Shown here piece by piece: positions 35,082 through 46,334 of a stretch of DNA of 64,000 nt. The translations under genes and the position numbers were made by a program. The stretch's first letter is position 1. Each line of letters starts with the position of its first letter. The DNA is from Reticulascus tulasneorum (lineage: Eukaryota; Ascomycota; Sordariomycetes; Glomerellales; Reticulascaceae): assembly GCA_001557505.1 (NCBI GenBank), contig LSAX01000002.1, forward strand, positions 682,001-746,000, given 5' to 3'. The notes below the pieces were generated by a model. That model searched no databases. It saw only the letters and a program-made list of their open reading frames with translations, and had not been told where the DNA came from.

Positions 35082-36442
35082 TTAGAATACGCCCATAAAG
35101 TAAGGGACTAAAGCACTACAGAAGGTGTTAGCACGACAAAGAAAATAGTCCTGGGCGCAGGAGGACGTACCCTACAGCGAGCGTGGCACTAATACCAAGC
35201 AGGGCCCGGTTCCGCACACGCTCCTTCTTCAGCTCAACTTCGGTCTTGACCTTCTTTGCCCTTGGCTGTTCTACCAAAGCGGTCTCGCCATCCTTCTCAC
35301 CCTCCTCGTCGCCCGCTGAGATATCCTCAACCTTTCGCTTGCTCTTCTTGATCTCGGCGTTCCCAGTGATGGTGTCAGCAGCAGCCTGCACCATCTCTTT
35401 AGCCTCGGCGACCATTTTGGCCGCGTCTTCAGCACTTGGCGGCTCGCTGGAGAGCAGCGGTAGCTCAACTGACACGGCCGTGTGCTTGGTCTCGACACCA
35501 TCCTCGTCAACCGTCACATCCTGGTTGACTGAGATCTTCACTTTGGGCTCTTCTTCCTTTGGCTCGAACACAACTGCAGGTTCGGACTCGACTGTCTTGA
35601 TAACAGTCTCTGCGGCTGCTTCCGCTACCTTGTCTTCCTCGATTGCCCCATTAGCCAGGTCGGATTTGGAAGCGACGCTAGGCGTGGTCTCAGCCGAGTC
35701 AGACTTGACCTTGGCAGATCTCTTTCGGGGGGATTTAACAGCTCGAGTACTGGTCTTGGCGGGGCTTGCCGACCTTCGCGATCGAGAGGCTCGGGGCAGA
35801 GATGTTGGTGTCGGCGGCGCAAGCTGCGGCTGGCTCTTGAAGAGATCAAATTTGGGCGGAGCGGATATGCTCTTGGGCGGGCTATCGGGGGTGCTCGAGA
35901 TCGAAATGGTGGTGGGATCTAGGAGCGCCGCAATCCACGGGGTGATGTGGTACTCGCTCGCGAGAGCAAGCGCCTGCTCTGGGGGGATCCACACATTCCC
36001 TGCCGTCTCTTCTACGCTGGTGGTAGGAAGGGACTTGATGTATTTCCTCTCCACCTCTTCCTCGGCCGCTTCCGCGTAGGGAAACGTTGCTTTGAACATG
36101 CCGGTAGCGCTGACAAATCCATCGTGGCTGCGGCGCATCAGAAAGTAGCTGTTGGGGCTAGATTTGAAGATGCCGGAGACAATGCCCTTGGGCAAGGGAG
36201 CGCGGAGGTGGGCGTAGTCGAAAACACCGAGGCTGGACTCGTCGGTTTCAGCCGCGCCTACCATCTTAGGGGTCAGCTGGGTTTGGCCGAGGCGACGTCG
36301 CGCGACCAGGTCGGGATCTGTGGATTTGTGAGCAGGAGGTTGCAAAGCCGAGAATTGACGAGCGGTATGTACATGATGGAACATCCTCCGTCATCAGAGG
36401 GTTCAGCTTCGCAGGCAAGCGTCGCGAAGCAAGAGGAGCCAT
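35082..36442 (-). CDS. bqt4: Bqt4-like KilA-N/APSES-fold protein, tail-anchored in the inner nuclear membrane
   Basis: Exons 36373-36442, 35171-36317 and 35082-35115 give 416 aa. Intron 1 (55 nt) starts GTACAT and ends CCACAG. Splicing yields the conserved [14 protein letters not shown] junction. Intron 2 (35116-35170, GTACGT, GCTAAC branch, CTGTAG) ends in a 34-nt last exon encoding [10 protein letters not shown], completing the C-terminal membrane helix. The KilA-N/APSES-like domain is at about 45-145: [51 protein letters not shown]. The middle is disordered with basic SPRKRSAK and acidic stretches. In S. pombe, Bqt4 anchors telomeres and membrane proteins to the nuclear envelope. If intron 2 is not spliced the protein ends in a different tail ([12 protein letters not shown]). 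Confidence 0.9.
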
Positions 36443-36870
36443 CGCGAAGGACTTTTGGGGAGATCAAGTCGTGAATTGAAGCACGGGCTTGCGATGGGTA
36501 TCGGATCTATCGGTGATGAATGCGCCCAGTTCCCCGGAATCGACGACTCAATGCGCACCGTGACCGGAGGATCGAGCTTTGGTGCTGGGAAGAAGCCTGT
36601 CGCGTCAGCTACGGGAATCCGGTCAGGCGCGAGCAGAGCCTCGGGGATGCTTACTGTCTTTCGGGAGAGGGACGATGCGATCCGAGAAATGGTATCGTCG
36701 CAAAAGGACGAGACCAAGTGCCAGTGAAAATTAGAATTGACTTTTTAAAACATCAAGGAAAGTCGCCAGTAGAGAACAGGGCCGATGGGACTGAAAGGAT
36801 GGGGAAGAATTTTTGCTCGAGGCGCGCAAAATTGCACGATGGTCTGGCGTCGAAGAATTAGGGTCGTCTC

Positions 36871-36882
36871 GGGGGGGGGGGG
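36871..36882. repeat. Homopolymer run, 12 G
   Basis: A run of 12 G in noncoding sequence; length may be uncertain, as homopolymers are prone to sequencing error. Confidence 0.8.
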
Positions 36883-37262
36883 CATCCATCTGATCTGGGG
36901 TGTCAGAAAGAGGAGGCTGGAAGGGGGATGGTCACGTTGATGGAGCGACCTAGGAAAATACACCCTCCAGCGGTGGAAATGGCCTATAATCCACAAGTAC
37001 CCCCCTATCATTGCTACTACCACTTACCGTTTTTGGCGAGACACGGGAAAGTGTTCCGGCCCCTTGTCTTCTTCCCCAGAGAAAGCACAAGCGCCTTTTT
37101 AATAAAGTCACCACTCTTGGAGGTCCAAATCAGGTACGAATGAATACACGTGAGAGCTTCTCGAGGATTTATGACCATTTAGAGACTATACCGGAACATG
37201 TCCACTACCACATCTCCCTTGTAACGGCTGGTCTCTCCAGCCTACGCCAACTGACTGTGCAA

Positions 37263-37274
37263 GTACCTAGGTAC
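37263..37274. repeat. 12-bp perfect palindrome GTACCTAGGTAC, copy 2
   Basis: Identical to the palindrome at 18946-18957, here followed directly by a further CTAG. Confidence 0.8.
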
Positions 37275-38591
37275 CTAGTTATCGCATACAATAAACAGGA
37301 AGACAAGTCCATGCATGTTCCCGTAGCTATGTACGTATTCGTACGTCTGTACACCGGTGGGTCTGGAGTTGGGGATTTCGGATATAGAAACGCCTTACAT
37401 GCCTGATTAGACGACATGGATGAACCTTTTATCAGTCGATGGCTTCGCTGCTTAAGCTCCCTTCTCCCCAGGACGCGGGGTCTCCGGGCGATGGGCGAAT
37501 TGCAGAGCTCCAAGTCAGAACAGCAGCAGCAAGACGGGGCTGTCGTAGGCATCGGAATAGCTGATAGGCACGGATCATTGGGCGGCTTTGTTATCTGAAA
37601 GAAGACCAACCGACAGACGACAGCCCCAGGCTACTACTGTACATAGACGCTCCTCGCACCGAAATCGGTATCAGCCCGCAGCGGTTATCAGGACTAGTCA
37701 GACCCTGCTGCCACCAACAATGAGCGGGATGATGGAGAGGCTGTCTCTGCGTCAGGTATGTAGTACTTCGCAACCAAGAGCCCTGGCATGAGTACCTTTG
37801 ACTGCGGGCTTTGAGGCAGCATTGAAATTTGCTGGCGGTTTCTGTATCCCACCTCGATAGATGATCACGGACCAGCCATCCAACTCGCTCACAGTCAAAG
37901 AAATGACCTCGTCTGTCTGGATACCCGCCAACGAAAGTTGATGATCTGGAAACGAATCAGCAAATAATCTCCAGAAATGCACACATGCTCTATTTCCATC
38001 TCCTGGTATCTGCATCTTGCTGATAAACATTTTGACTGTCCATGCATTTAGACATCCACAGACTCTCTGTCAAGCTTGCAGGCCGATCTTTTGCCCCTCA
38101 TTTGCCGCCAGACCGCTCTCCCCAGTTTGTCCAAACAGACGAAAGGAGGCGAACAAGGAGAGAGGGGGAAAAAAAGAATGGGCAGCCAACCCCGTCACCA
38201 ATTACAAGCCGCGTCCCACCCCTCGCTGCTGATTGAGTCAGTCAATCAATCAGCGAGAAAAAGAAGCGCCCTACTAGAGTCCCTCTGCCGAACGCAAACT
38301 ACCCCTGGCGCCGTGCCTGGTTTCGTGTTTGTGAATGCGTGCTCCAAGATGACGGCCCAATCAATCATGCGAGCACTGGGCCATGGAGCGAGGCATGGAC
38401 CCCACCATGACAAAAGCCAATTCACACTTCAGAACAACTGCTCCTCCAGCGTTAACATCGTCACCAATCTAACCCCGCCAACTTTCGAGCTTCACTCGTA
38501 GTCACCCTGCCCGAGAAACCACCCCGCAACAGCCCTTTTACTGTCCCCTGTGCTGCCCGCCCCGGACCAGAGACCCAATTGAGTCGATAAG

Positions 38592-40031
38592 ATGGCTTCC
38601 CACGATGATGAATCGATGCCTGATGAGACCCAGGGCTATAAGCTCTCCCAGCCCAAGCAGAGCCTGGCGGAATACCAGAAGATGGGTATGTAGGCTTTTC
38701 CATGTCTCTTATACGCTCAAGTGTGATTTACACCCAAGTGGGGGGGGAGTTTTCTTTATCTATTTTCACTCGGGACTCACCTGGACCGCATGTGAGGGCT
38801 GGATCTCTGTTTGCCATGCTCGGTTTCTGCGTTGTATGGGCTCGATGAAAGTCACGGACCTGAGGTGGCCCTCCGCTCACCTTTCGATCACCTCAAATTT
38901 GAAATTCGGATCACCACGAAAGCCGGTTGCTCTCACACCTACTGCACACACTAGAAAACAAATCATCTCAGTTTCGTCCGACGCCGACTTCCTAGCACCT
39001 TCCCACCGAGATACCAACTTCTCTCGGAACGCATCACCAGCATATATCGGACTGTACCGACCGAAGCCACACTCTACTACTAGACGGTATCTCGGTCACC
39101 CATCATGTTGCGCATTTGGAACCATGTGCGAGACGATATGGCTAGAAGGAATCGTGCCCAAATCCGTGCACGTCGGGACTCACTACCACGTCCTGCGGCA
39201 CCACAATCCACTCCTGACAGTTCCCCGTCCAGACGTGCACCAACGGACAGGGAGATTCAGATCGAACGTGCCAGACACAGAGAGAGAGCTGGCTCCAACC
39301 CTGTCCCCCGGAATCCGCCACCTTCTCCTGAACTCTATCTGGATCACCTTTACGCCGATGACAGTGTCATTGTTCGAGACTTCCAGTTCGAACCGCGTGC
39401 TAACCTCAACGCAGACGGCAATGACGCCTCTCTCCAACGATACAAGGAGTCTCTTGGTCTAGGCGCCGGCAAGGATCTCTCCGATCCCAATGATCCACGA
39501 GTCTGCATCATCCTCTCGCTGACCATGGAATCACCCGGTCGTCCACCAGTGACCATCGATCTTGCAACCCCTGGCAGCGAGGCCACTCTCAAAGACCATC
39601 CTTTCAAGATCAAGGAGGGAACCAAATTCACCATGGTCGCCAAGTTCAAGGTCCAGCACGAGATCCTGAGCGGTCTCCAGTACGTCCAGGTGGTCAAGCG
39701 AAAGGGCATTCGCGTGAGCAAGGACTCCGAGATGCTGGTAAGTTTCATTTCACTTTGCTCGTACAATTGCCTCGCTAACACCGCCATCAGGGAAGTTATG
39801 CTCCCAACACCGACAAATCGCCCACTTATGTCAAGCACTGTAAGTCTCTTTGATCTCGCTGCTTTCTGCTTCAGGGGCACAGGTGCTAAACTTTGTACAG
39901 TCCAAGAAGAGGATGCTCCATCTGGAATGCTGGCTCGTGGCCACTACAATGCCGTCTCGACTTTCGTCGATGATGATAAGAAGAAGCATCTCGAGTTTGA
40001 GTGGAGCTTTGATATCGCCAAAGACTGGTAA
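38592..40031 (+). CDS. rdi1: Rho GDP-dissociation inhibitor
   Basis: Exons 38592-38685, 39415-39737, 39791-39839 and 39901-40031 give 198 aa. It starts MASHDDESMPDET and continues YKLSQPKQSLAEYQKM-DGNDASLQRYKESLGLG. This N-terminal arm inhibits nucleotide release. The immunoglobulin-like domain that binds the Rho prenyl group follows: KEGTKFTMVAKFKVQHEILSGLQYVQ, KGIRVSKDSEMLGSYAPN, PSGMLARGHYNAVSTFVDDD and FEWSFDIAKDW. Introns 2 and 3 are short (53 and 61 nt). Intron 1 is 729 nt, with GTATGT donor and GCTAACCTCAACGCAG end, and its final ~310 nt are open in frame with exon 2. The product keeps Cdc42/Rho GTPases soluble and cycles them off membranes. Confidence 0.96.
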
Positions 40032-40400
40032 ACGTGTCTCAGAATCTTCGCTCAACATCTCTGTGGTCTGGGACGGAGTCGCATCAGCCACAAGGCGGTG
40101 GGTCTCTACCACTTTTGCTGTTTTGGTTGAGATCTCGAGGAAGCGCTCTCAGGATCAACAAGATGGTTTAGACTCGATTGGAATGTTTCATGCTCTCCAA
40201 AGTCATAGGAAAAATTACCGTTTGAGGTAGTCATAGGTCACACGGGGGTCACGCGGATGACAGGACTTTCATGGTACTCAAAACTAGTTCGCCAGGCTCG
40301 TATCTACAGAGCTTTTCAATCGACAGGTCCTTTGCACCCTGTCCTATAATACAGTCCCCCTTCTCATGATGCGCGTGACATTGTGACACCGAGCCTCGAT
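40032..40400. other. Convergent 3' intergenic region
   Basis: 369 bases separate the stop codons of Rho GDI and the convergent phosphatase gene, presumably both 3' untranslated regions. Nothing else is seen. Confidence 0.5.
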
Positions 40401-41594
40401 CTACAAAAAGTAATCAGGTAGCGAATTCCCCTCGTTCGCCTTCTCCCCACCAGGCTGCATATCTTTATGCTCGTCGTTCTCCGGGGCTGCGGCAAACACA
40501 TTGAAGAATCTCTCGCCGGTATCGCTAACTTCCAGCACGCTGGCCATGTTGCCACATCTGTAGCAGTAGTTTGGCGCGCTCCACACCGTGCTCAGCCTGT
40601 CGTCGTACAGCACCTGGTAGCCCTCCTGACACAGCTGGTGTGCGCGTAGGATGTGTGACATGTTGTTGACAGCGAGGAACTTTTTGACGACCTGCGCGCC
40701 AAACGTATAGCCTGCCCCTCGTGGGGAGAGGGAAAACTCGTCGCGATCCGGGTCGGGGTCGGACCAGACCAGATCCGCCATCGGGCCTTCGTGTGGGATT
40801 TCGCGGAACCGATCGATCACTACAATTTGGTCTATTGAGTGAATGGAGGGCGACAATCCTAGCAAAGAGCAGTATCGTCAGCACACCCACTTCTCCCCTA
40901 AAACCGCAGCTCGGACCGGGAAAAAACCTACCTCCATGGACGCAGAATATTTGGTTGTTGATGACCACACTCAGCGTCAGAAAGTCAAACATATCCGTAA
41001 AATAGTGCCACACGTTGGCGTTGCCATATTTCCTCGAACACTCTGTATAAAAGCCGTACGACTGGGTCACGCCCCTCGACTCGTGGTTCCCTCGGATCAA
41101 ATGCACGCGATTGGGGTATCTCAGTTTCAAACAAACAAGAAGCGAGATGGTTTCGACGCTGAACATGCCGCGGTCGACGTAATCTCCTGTATGGCGGGGA
41201 AAAGAAACAAGCCGTTAGCTCTTGAATCGACTCCCCAGGTCAACACGGGTTCTGGTATCCGGCATACCTAGAAATAGGTAGTTGGTGTCTGGACACCATC
41301 CTCCAATCTTAAAAATCTCTATCAAATCGAAGAACTGGCCGTGGATATCGCCCACGACGGTGACGGGCGCCTGTACATGGACCACGTTGCTCTCGCGCAT
41401 GAGCAGCTCCTTCGTCTTGGCGCAGATGGCCTCGATGACGGACTCGGCGAGGAGCTCTTTCTTGTACAGGCGGGAGATACATTCGTCCAGATCAACTGAT
41501 GCTGTTTTCGTGTTTCTCTGCTTAGCAAAAATCCAAGCACGACGACGGTGGGCCGGGAGCTAGCCCAGAGCTACTAACCAGGAAGCCCAGGCAT
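40401..41594 (-). CDS. ppg1: PPG1-type serine/threonine protein phosphatase (PP2A-like)
   Basis: Exons 41579-41594 (16 nt, MPGLP plus one base), 41268-41495, 40932-41186 and 40401-40858 give 318 aa. Introns are 83 nt (GTTAGT...CATCAG), 81 nt (GTATGC, GCTAAC branch, ATACAG) and 73 nt (GTAGGT...GCTAG). All metal-binding and catalytic motifs are present: GDIHGQ, GDYVDRG, RGNHESR, the HGGLSPS loop, AHQLCQEGY and [11 protein letters not shown]. The protein ends DYFL, the methylated tail type of PP2A-like enzymes. The wording [29 protein letters not shown] and [11 protein letters not shown] fits filamentous-fungal PPG1 better than PP2A, PP4 or PP6. In other fungi PPG1 affects glycogen, development and STRIPAK-linked functions. 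A phylogeny would settle the subfamily. Confidence 0.88.
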
Positions 41595-43815
41595 CTTGGG
41601 GAACCGCACAAGCACGAAGCTAACAGCGGGCAGTAGTTATGCTGGTATATTCGGGACTGGCCTCACGAAGCCGGTCGGTGGTGACCACTTCTACTCCAAG
41701 CGCTGGCGATGTATAGTGGGGAGCTTCGGGGTTGCACCAACATGTTCGGAGAGGGTCGGTTCACATGAGGCAAGTGTTTGGCTGCTCAACATCAAGCGGT
41801 ACGCTAGGGGAGGCGGGAAAAAAAATCCTGGAGGGAAGAGGAATGCCTCAAATTACAAAGCAGGTTGAAGGTGAGGATATACGGTCGTGGTCGCGCCGGC
41901 TAAGGGACGTCATGTCCAGTCAGGTCCAGTCTACCTTAGTCCTACCCACGCCTTTCAAGCGCCCGAGCTGAGAAAATGAAATCCCCCCCATTCCGTTATG
42001 GCGTGCTTACGTACACGTCCTGGGGGTCTGCTTATCCGCCACATTTCAGGACGCAGAGGACGGGCTTGGCAGGAACCCGAAGAGCGGCCGCAATAAAAAG
42101 AATGGTCTGCCCCCCTCCTCATGACCTTCTTCCATCGTTCATTTCACTCATCAGACTTACCTCCCCTCTTCCGTTCACCCCATAGACCGCTGGCGACTAT
42201 GGCCGTCTGATTTTGCTGCACACTATGGTTTCCTCCTTTTCCTCGGATAAGCGCCCCTTGCTCTTGTCATCGAACGCGCACGAGGTCGACCGACGGAGTA
42301 TTTCTCTGGGAACAAGTCGAGTTTTAGCCTTCTGGTGCCCATTTTCCTTGCTGGCTATTCGTATTTGATCGATTGATCCGAGCTTTCTCTCCCTCTCTGA
42401 CTGCGCATTTCTTCCTCCGAGTCTCAAGTTTTCTACTTTCTAGCATTTGCCAGAATTCTCCATCTCGTATCATATCAGCTAGATTCTAGGTCCCAACTAA
42501 AGACTGCTCTTTCTATCATGATCTTAACCCATCTCAAGCCTCTTATGGCGTATCTGCTCGGTACCTGGACTGCTATATGGCACCAGGAGAGGCACCAGAC
42601 CTCGGCCTCTGGCCCTCAATGAACTGCTTATTTCCTTGTATTCCGGCGCCAGCCTGTCATCCTAAACTGATATTCTCACGGAGATTCTGCTTGGCAGTTT
42701 CACATGAATAATCAACAACTGCAATCAATCCAGATACTGGCATGAGGGGGTTTTTGCAAGCCTTGCTTTCCGTGTCCTACTGGGCCTTGGCCTGAGTTGC
42801 TATACCCCACTCTCACCTTCGTCATCTTTATACCTAATAAGGTACCACTACCTGCCTCACCTTAATGAAGCTGTCCGTCTCTTGGAATTGTAAACTGGGA
42901 TTGGAAATGGCTTTGACATTTTGTGCCTGACCCTCGTGAAAGCCCCCTTAATTCATATTATCCGAGCCGGAGTTCCGCCGGCGTTTAACCGTGCTCTTCG
43001 CCTTGGGCTGCGCACGACCTCCATCTTTCTTAACTTCATTGTATTTTGCTCAGAGCACATACTGAAGCCTCGCGTGAGATTCGTGCCGCCACGACTTTGT
43101 GCGCTTGCAGAATATGATCGTGCAAGGAGCCAAACGAAACAATCGATGATTGATCCTGTTCAGGTTCACGGTTAGGATTGGCGTGGTGCGGGGGATTGTG
43201 TGTTCAGCCCTTCAAGTCTGCGTGGTTGATCGCAACCAGAGCAGTGGAGGAGCATCGTGGCATCTGTACAGCCCTCTCTCCCTTGTCTTCACCCTTCAGA
43301 TCTGGTGTCCTATTCTGCTACTCTCGACTCTTCATTGGAACCCTTGGAACTCGCCTTCATTCATCGGAAACAGACAAATTGGCCATTGTCCGCTCACATG
43401 ACTACACGCGATTAATGAATGAATGAATGAGTGAATAGGACAAGGAAAACACCCAAACTGCTGCAGAAGCACTTGATCTTACGACTTTCAATTTCATCAT
43501 TTGTCTGACGGGGAAGCCGTCCGTCTCAGCCATTCGACACTGGCTATCTCATCATTGTGTCTGGCGTCTCCATCCCTTCGATTACTCTAGACATTTGTCG
43601 TGTCGCTAGGTCTGTGTTGGACCACCAACCCCATTCTTTTCATTCTGCTCTGACATTCTGTCCAGAACTTTCTAAACCCAATTCGTTGTATTTGATTCAT
43701 CATCTGGCGAAAGAGTAGAACAATTAAAAGTTCTGAGAGGCCTTCTTATGGATTCCCAGCCACCACGCCTAGGAATTAGAACTGGCAGAACTTGGTCGGG
43801 CCATCAACCTCAACC
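41595..43815. other. Intergenic, no gene seen
   Basis: About 2.2 kb between the divergent phosphatase and zinc-knuckle genes. It is CT-rich over long parts (for example 42120-42480) and has an AATG microsatellite at 43414-43434. A long leader for the zinc-knuckle gene is likely; no coding frame can be supported. Confidence 0.5.
43414..43434. repeat. AATG tetranucleotide microsatellite
   Basis: About five units of AATG, one with a G for A change, in noncoding sequence upstream of the zinc-knuckle gene. Confidence 0.8.
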
Positions 43816-46334
43816 ATGACAGATTCAGCACCCGGCCAGGCTGCGAAAGGTGGCGAAGCAAGCTGCTATAATTGTGGTGGCCTTGGACATTGGACTATCG
43901 CATGCCCCGAGCCAACAAGGGCAACTCCGGCGTAAGTGGACTATCTCCATACATCGGGCACTCGTTACAGTCCGTTAAGCTGCTGACTTACACACTCTCA
44001 GTGGCCTATTGGCGTGGAGAAGCACATCCGGAGGCGGTGGCCAGCCAAAGTCCGGCGACACACAGTCTGGGATGAAGGGAAGAGGCCCGGTTGTGACAAG
44101 ATATCCCGCCCCGCCATCCAGTGCGCCTTTAATCACCCGATACGAGCCACCTCCAGGTTACTCTCAACCCCCAAACTCGTATCCACCTCCAGCTCATCCA
44201 GCTCCTCCTTATCCAACTCCGCCAGCTTTTCATGGGCCTTCTCCGCCGTATATCCCGCATCCACCACCCGGTTCTCATGCACCATATCCCGCCTATCCTC
44301 CGCATGGGAGTCCGCCTCCTTCGTACCCGCCATCACATGGAGGGCCGTACGGCCGACCCTCTCCTCATAGCCAACAACCTCCGTATAGCCAACCACCTCC
44401 GTATGGCCAGCCGCCACCATACGTCCAACAGCCACCATATGCTCAGCCATATCCTCCCCCCACATATCATGGATCGGCTCTGCCGCCTCCGCCTCAGGCT
44501 TACCCACCTCGGCCCTATCCCCCTAACAACTATCCTCCTCCTCAACCGTATCCTCCGCCTGTCTACATGCCTCAGTCGCAACCACCCCCACCGCCTCTTG
44601 GCTCATATTTCCCGCCATATCCAACCCCTGGAGGCTTCGGCCAACCACCACCAGGTCCGCCTCCGCCATCATATGGAGCCCAGCCTCCATACGGCCAGCA
44701 TTCCAGTCCGCCTGAGCCAGGATATGCACCGCCACGGCCTCCAAATCGCAACAGTTCTTTCAAAGACAAAAACAACCGGCTTCGTCATGATCCTCGAGGT
44801 CGTCAAGATCGATCTGGGAGGAATCAATCGAATCATAACAGTCGTAACAACAGACGAGAGTCACCACCACGGGAAAATCGAAAAGTGTTTCCTCAATCAT
44901 TCCAGCCAACCGATGTGGACGAGTCCAAAGCCGCCAGAGCAATCGAGCTAGAGACGAAGCCCGAAGTGAGGATCGAAGCCGCTGCGAAGGTGGAAAATGC
45001 TCCAGCACCCACTGATGTAGCGGTTGATGGAGAGAAAGCAGATAGCGAAAAGTCAGCGGAGGATGATGGCGACATTTGGGAGTGGGAGGAGACGATGGCA
45101 TTCAAGGAACCTCCAGAAACCCATCCCGCGGATGAAATTGCTAAACCTTTACCCGGGCCGGTTGACTATCATGACGAAGTAATGCTGCCACCAGCATGGA
45201 ATGCGAAATGCATGCGGTCTACATTCGTAACAGACGATAATATTGACGAGTATGCTCGGCCGATCCGAACGACAAAGTTCTTCAATGACATGAAGTTCGA
45301 TCCAGCCTTCATGAAAGATGGTGTGAAGCCAGTATTCCCAATTGCATCCGAACCCAGGCCGAGGCAGGAACCTGTACCGAAACTCGCGACGATTGAAAGG
45401 CCGACAGCTGTCACCCTTACTGGCAAGGCCTCTCTTCCACCAAAGCCTCCCGCAACGGAACAGCCAAGCGATCGTCGGCTTTTGAGTGACCGCAAACGAG
45501 CCTGGGACGAATCGCAGCGACATGAGAAGATGCACAACACTCGTGATAGGCATGATAGTAGCTGGAGAGATGATCGGGACAATCGGAATAAAAGACCCAG
45601 ACGAGACAGATCTCCAGCGGTATCTCATCGCATACGGAGCGTATCTCCTCGAGGTCGGCTTCGATCTCGTTCGCGGTCCCGTTCGCCTCGTGACCGAAGG
45701 ATGGTCTCAGGACCATCCTACCGGCGTGATCGTTCTTTCAGGCGAGAATCCACCGAAGAGGATCCAACTCAGACTTTGCTGAGATCACTGGACGATGCAG
45801 ACGCCCATCCGATCTCCTGTCCGAAATCGCCACCGAGGAACAGAGAACAGGTACCAATTGCGGGGGCTTATAGGCAAAACTCTGGACACCACAGTTGGCC
45901 CATGGAGAGACACAGCTCCGCTGGAAGCAGAGTAGAAAAACCGCCAACTCCGCCTCCGCCGGCGGGAACCCCGCCACCAGAAAGTCGACCACAAAGCCGC
46001 CGAAATTCCTGGCACAGTCGTCCAGGGAGCCGTCGTGGAAGCCACGCAAGCAGTCGCCCGGGCAGCCGGCCAGTGTCCAGGCAGTCTGTGGCGTCTTACA
46101 ACTCATACGAATCGGATAGTTCTCTGGACGAAGTGGAAGCGGGATTGCTCGGGCTACCGTTCAAACCCAAGAGCCTCAGGGATACCGACGGGAAGCATCG
46201 TCAGTATGACGGTGAGACACAGAGGTTCCGCCGACGGCAACCAAGGGTTGACTCGGCTTACAGGTTAGTGCACACTGTATAGTTCTGTTTCTCCTCCTCC
46301 GTCTACTAACAAAACTTGCAGCCGACGTTGGTAA
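43816..46334 (+). CDS. CCHC zinc-knuckle protein with Pro/Tyr-rich and Arg/Ser-rich regions
   Basis: Exons 43816-43931, 44002-46263 and 46322-46334 give 796 aa. Intron 1 is 70 nt (GTAAGT...CTCTCAG) and intron 2 is 58 nt (GTTAGT, CTACTAAC branch, TTGCAG); the last exon supplies only RRW. A single zinc knuckle at about residues 17-30 reads CYNCGGLGHWTIAC (C-x2-C-x4-H-x4-C). Residues ~70-290 form a Pro/Tyr/Gly low-complexity tract with repeated QPPY and PPPY units. A conserved-looking patch near 390-440 has DGDIWEWEE and a TRSTF/FFNDMKFDPAF-type segment. The C-terminal third is RS-like (SRSRSRSPRDRR). This make-up is typical of RNA-binding or splicing-associated proteins, though no RRM or KH domain is visible. 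The exact role is unknown. Confidence 0.88.

Larger units (their letters stand above)
36443..38591. other. Intergenic, no gene seen
   Basis: About 2.1 kb between the divergent Bqt4-like and Rho GDI genes. It holds a run of 12 G (36871-36882) and a 12-bp perfect palindrome (37263-37274). The sequence before 38592 is C- and A-rich, as in fungal leaders. Frames on both strands are short and motif-free. Confidence 0.5.

Noticed and set aside
35183..36079. 298-codon plus-strand Ser/Thr/Ala-rich frame
   Set aside because: It is the antisense shadow of the Bqt4-like gene's low-complexity region.
39105..40031. Treating the long frame from 39105 as the real start of Rho GDI
   Set aside because: The N-terminal arm conserved in Rho GDIs is supplied by exon 1 at 38592, and the splice phase is exact. 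The intronic frame is kept only as a possible isoform.
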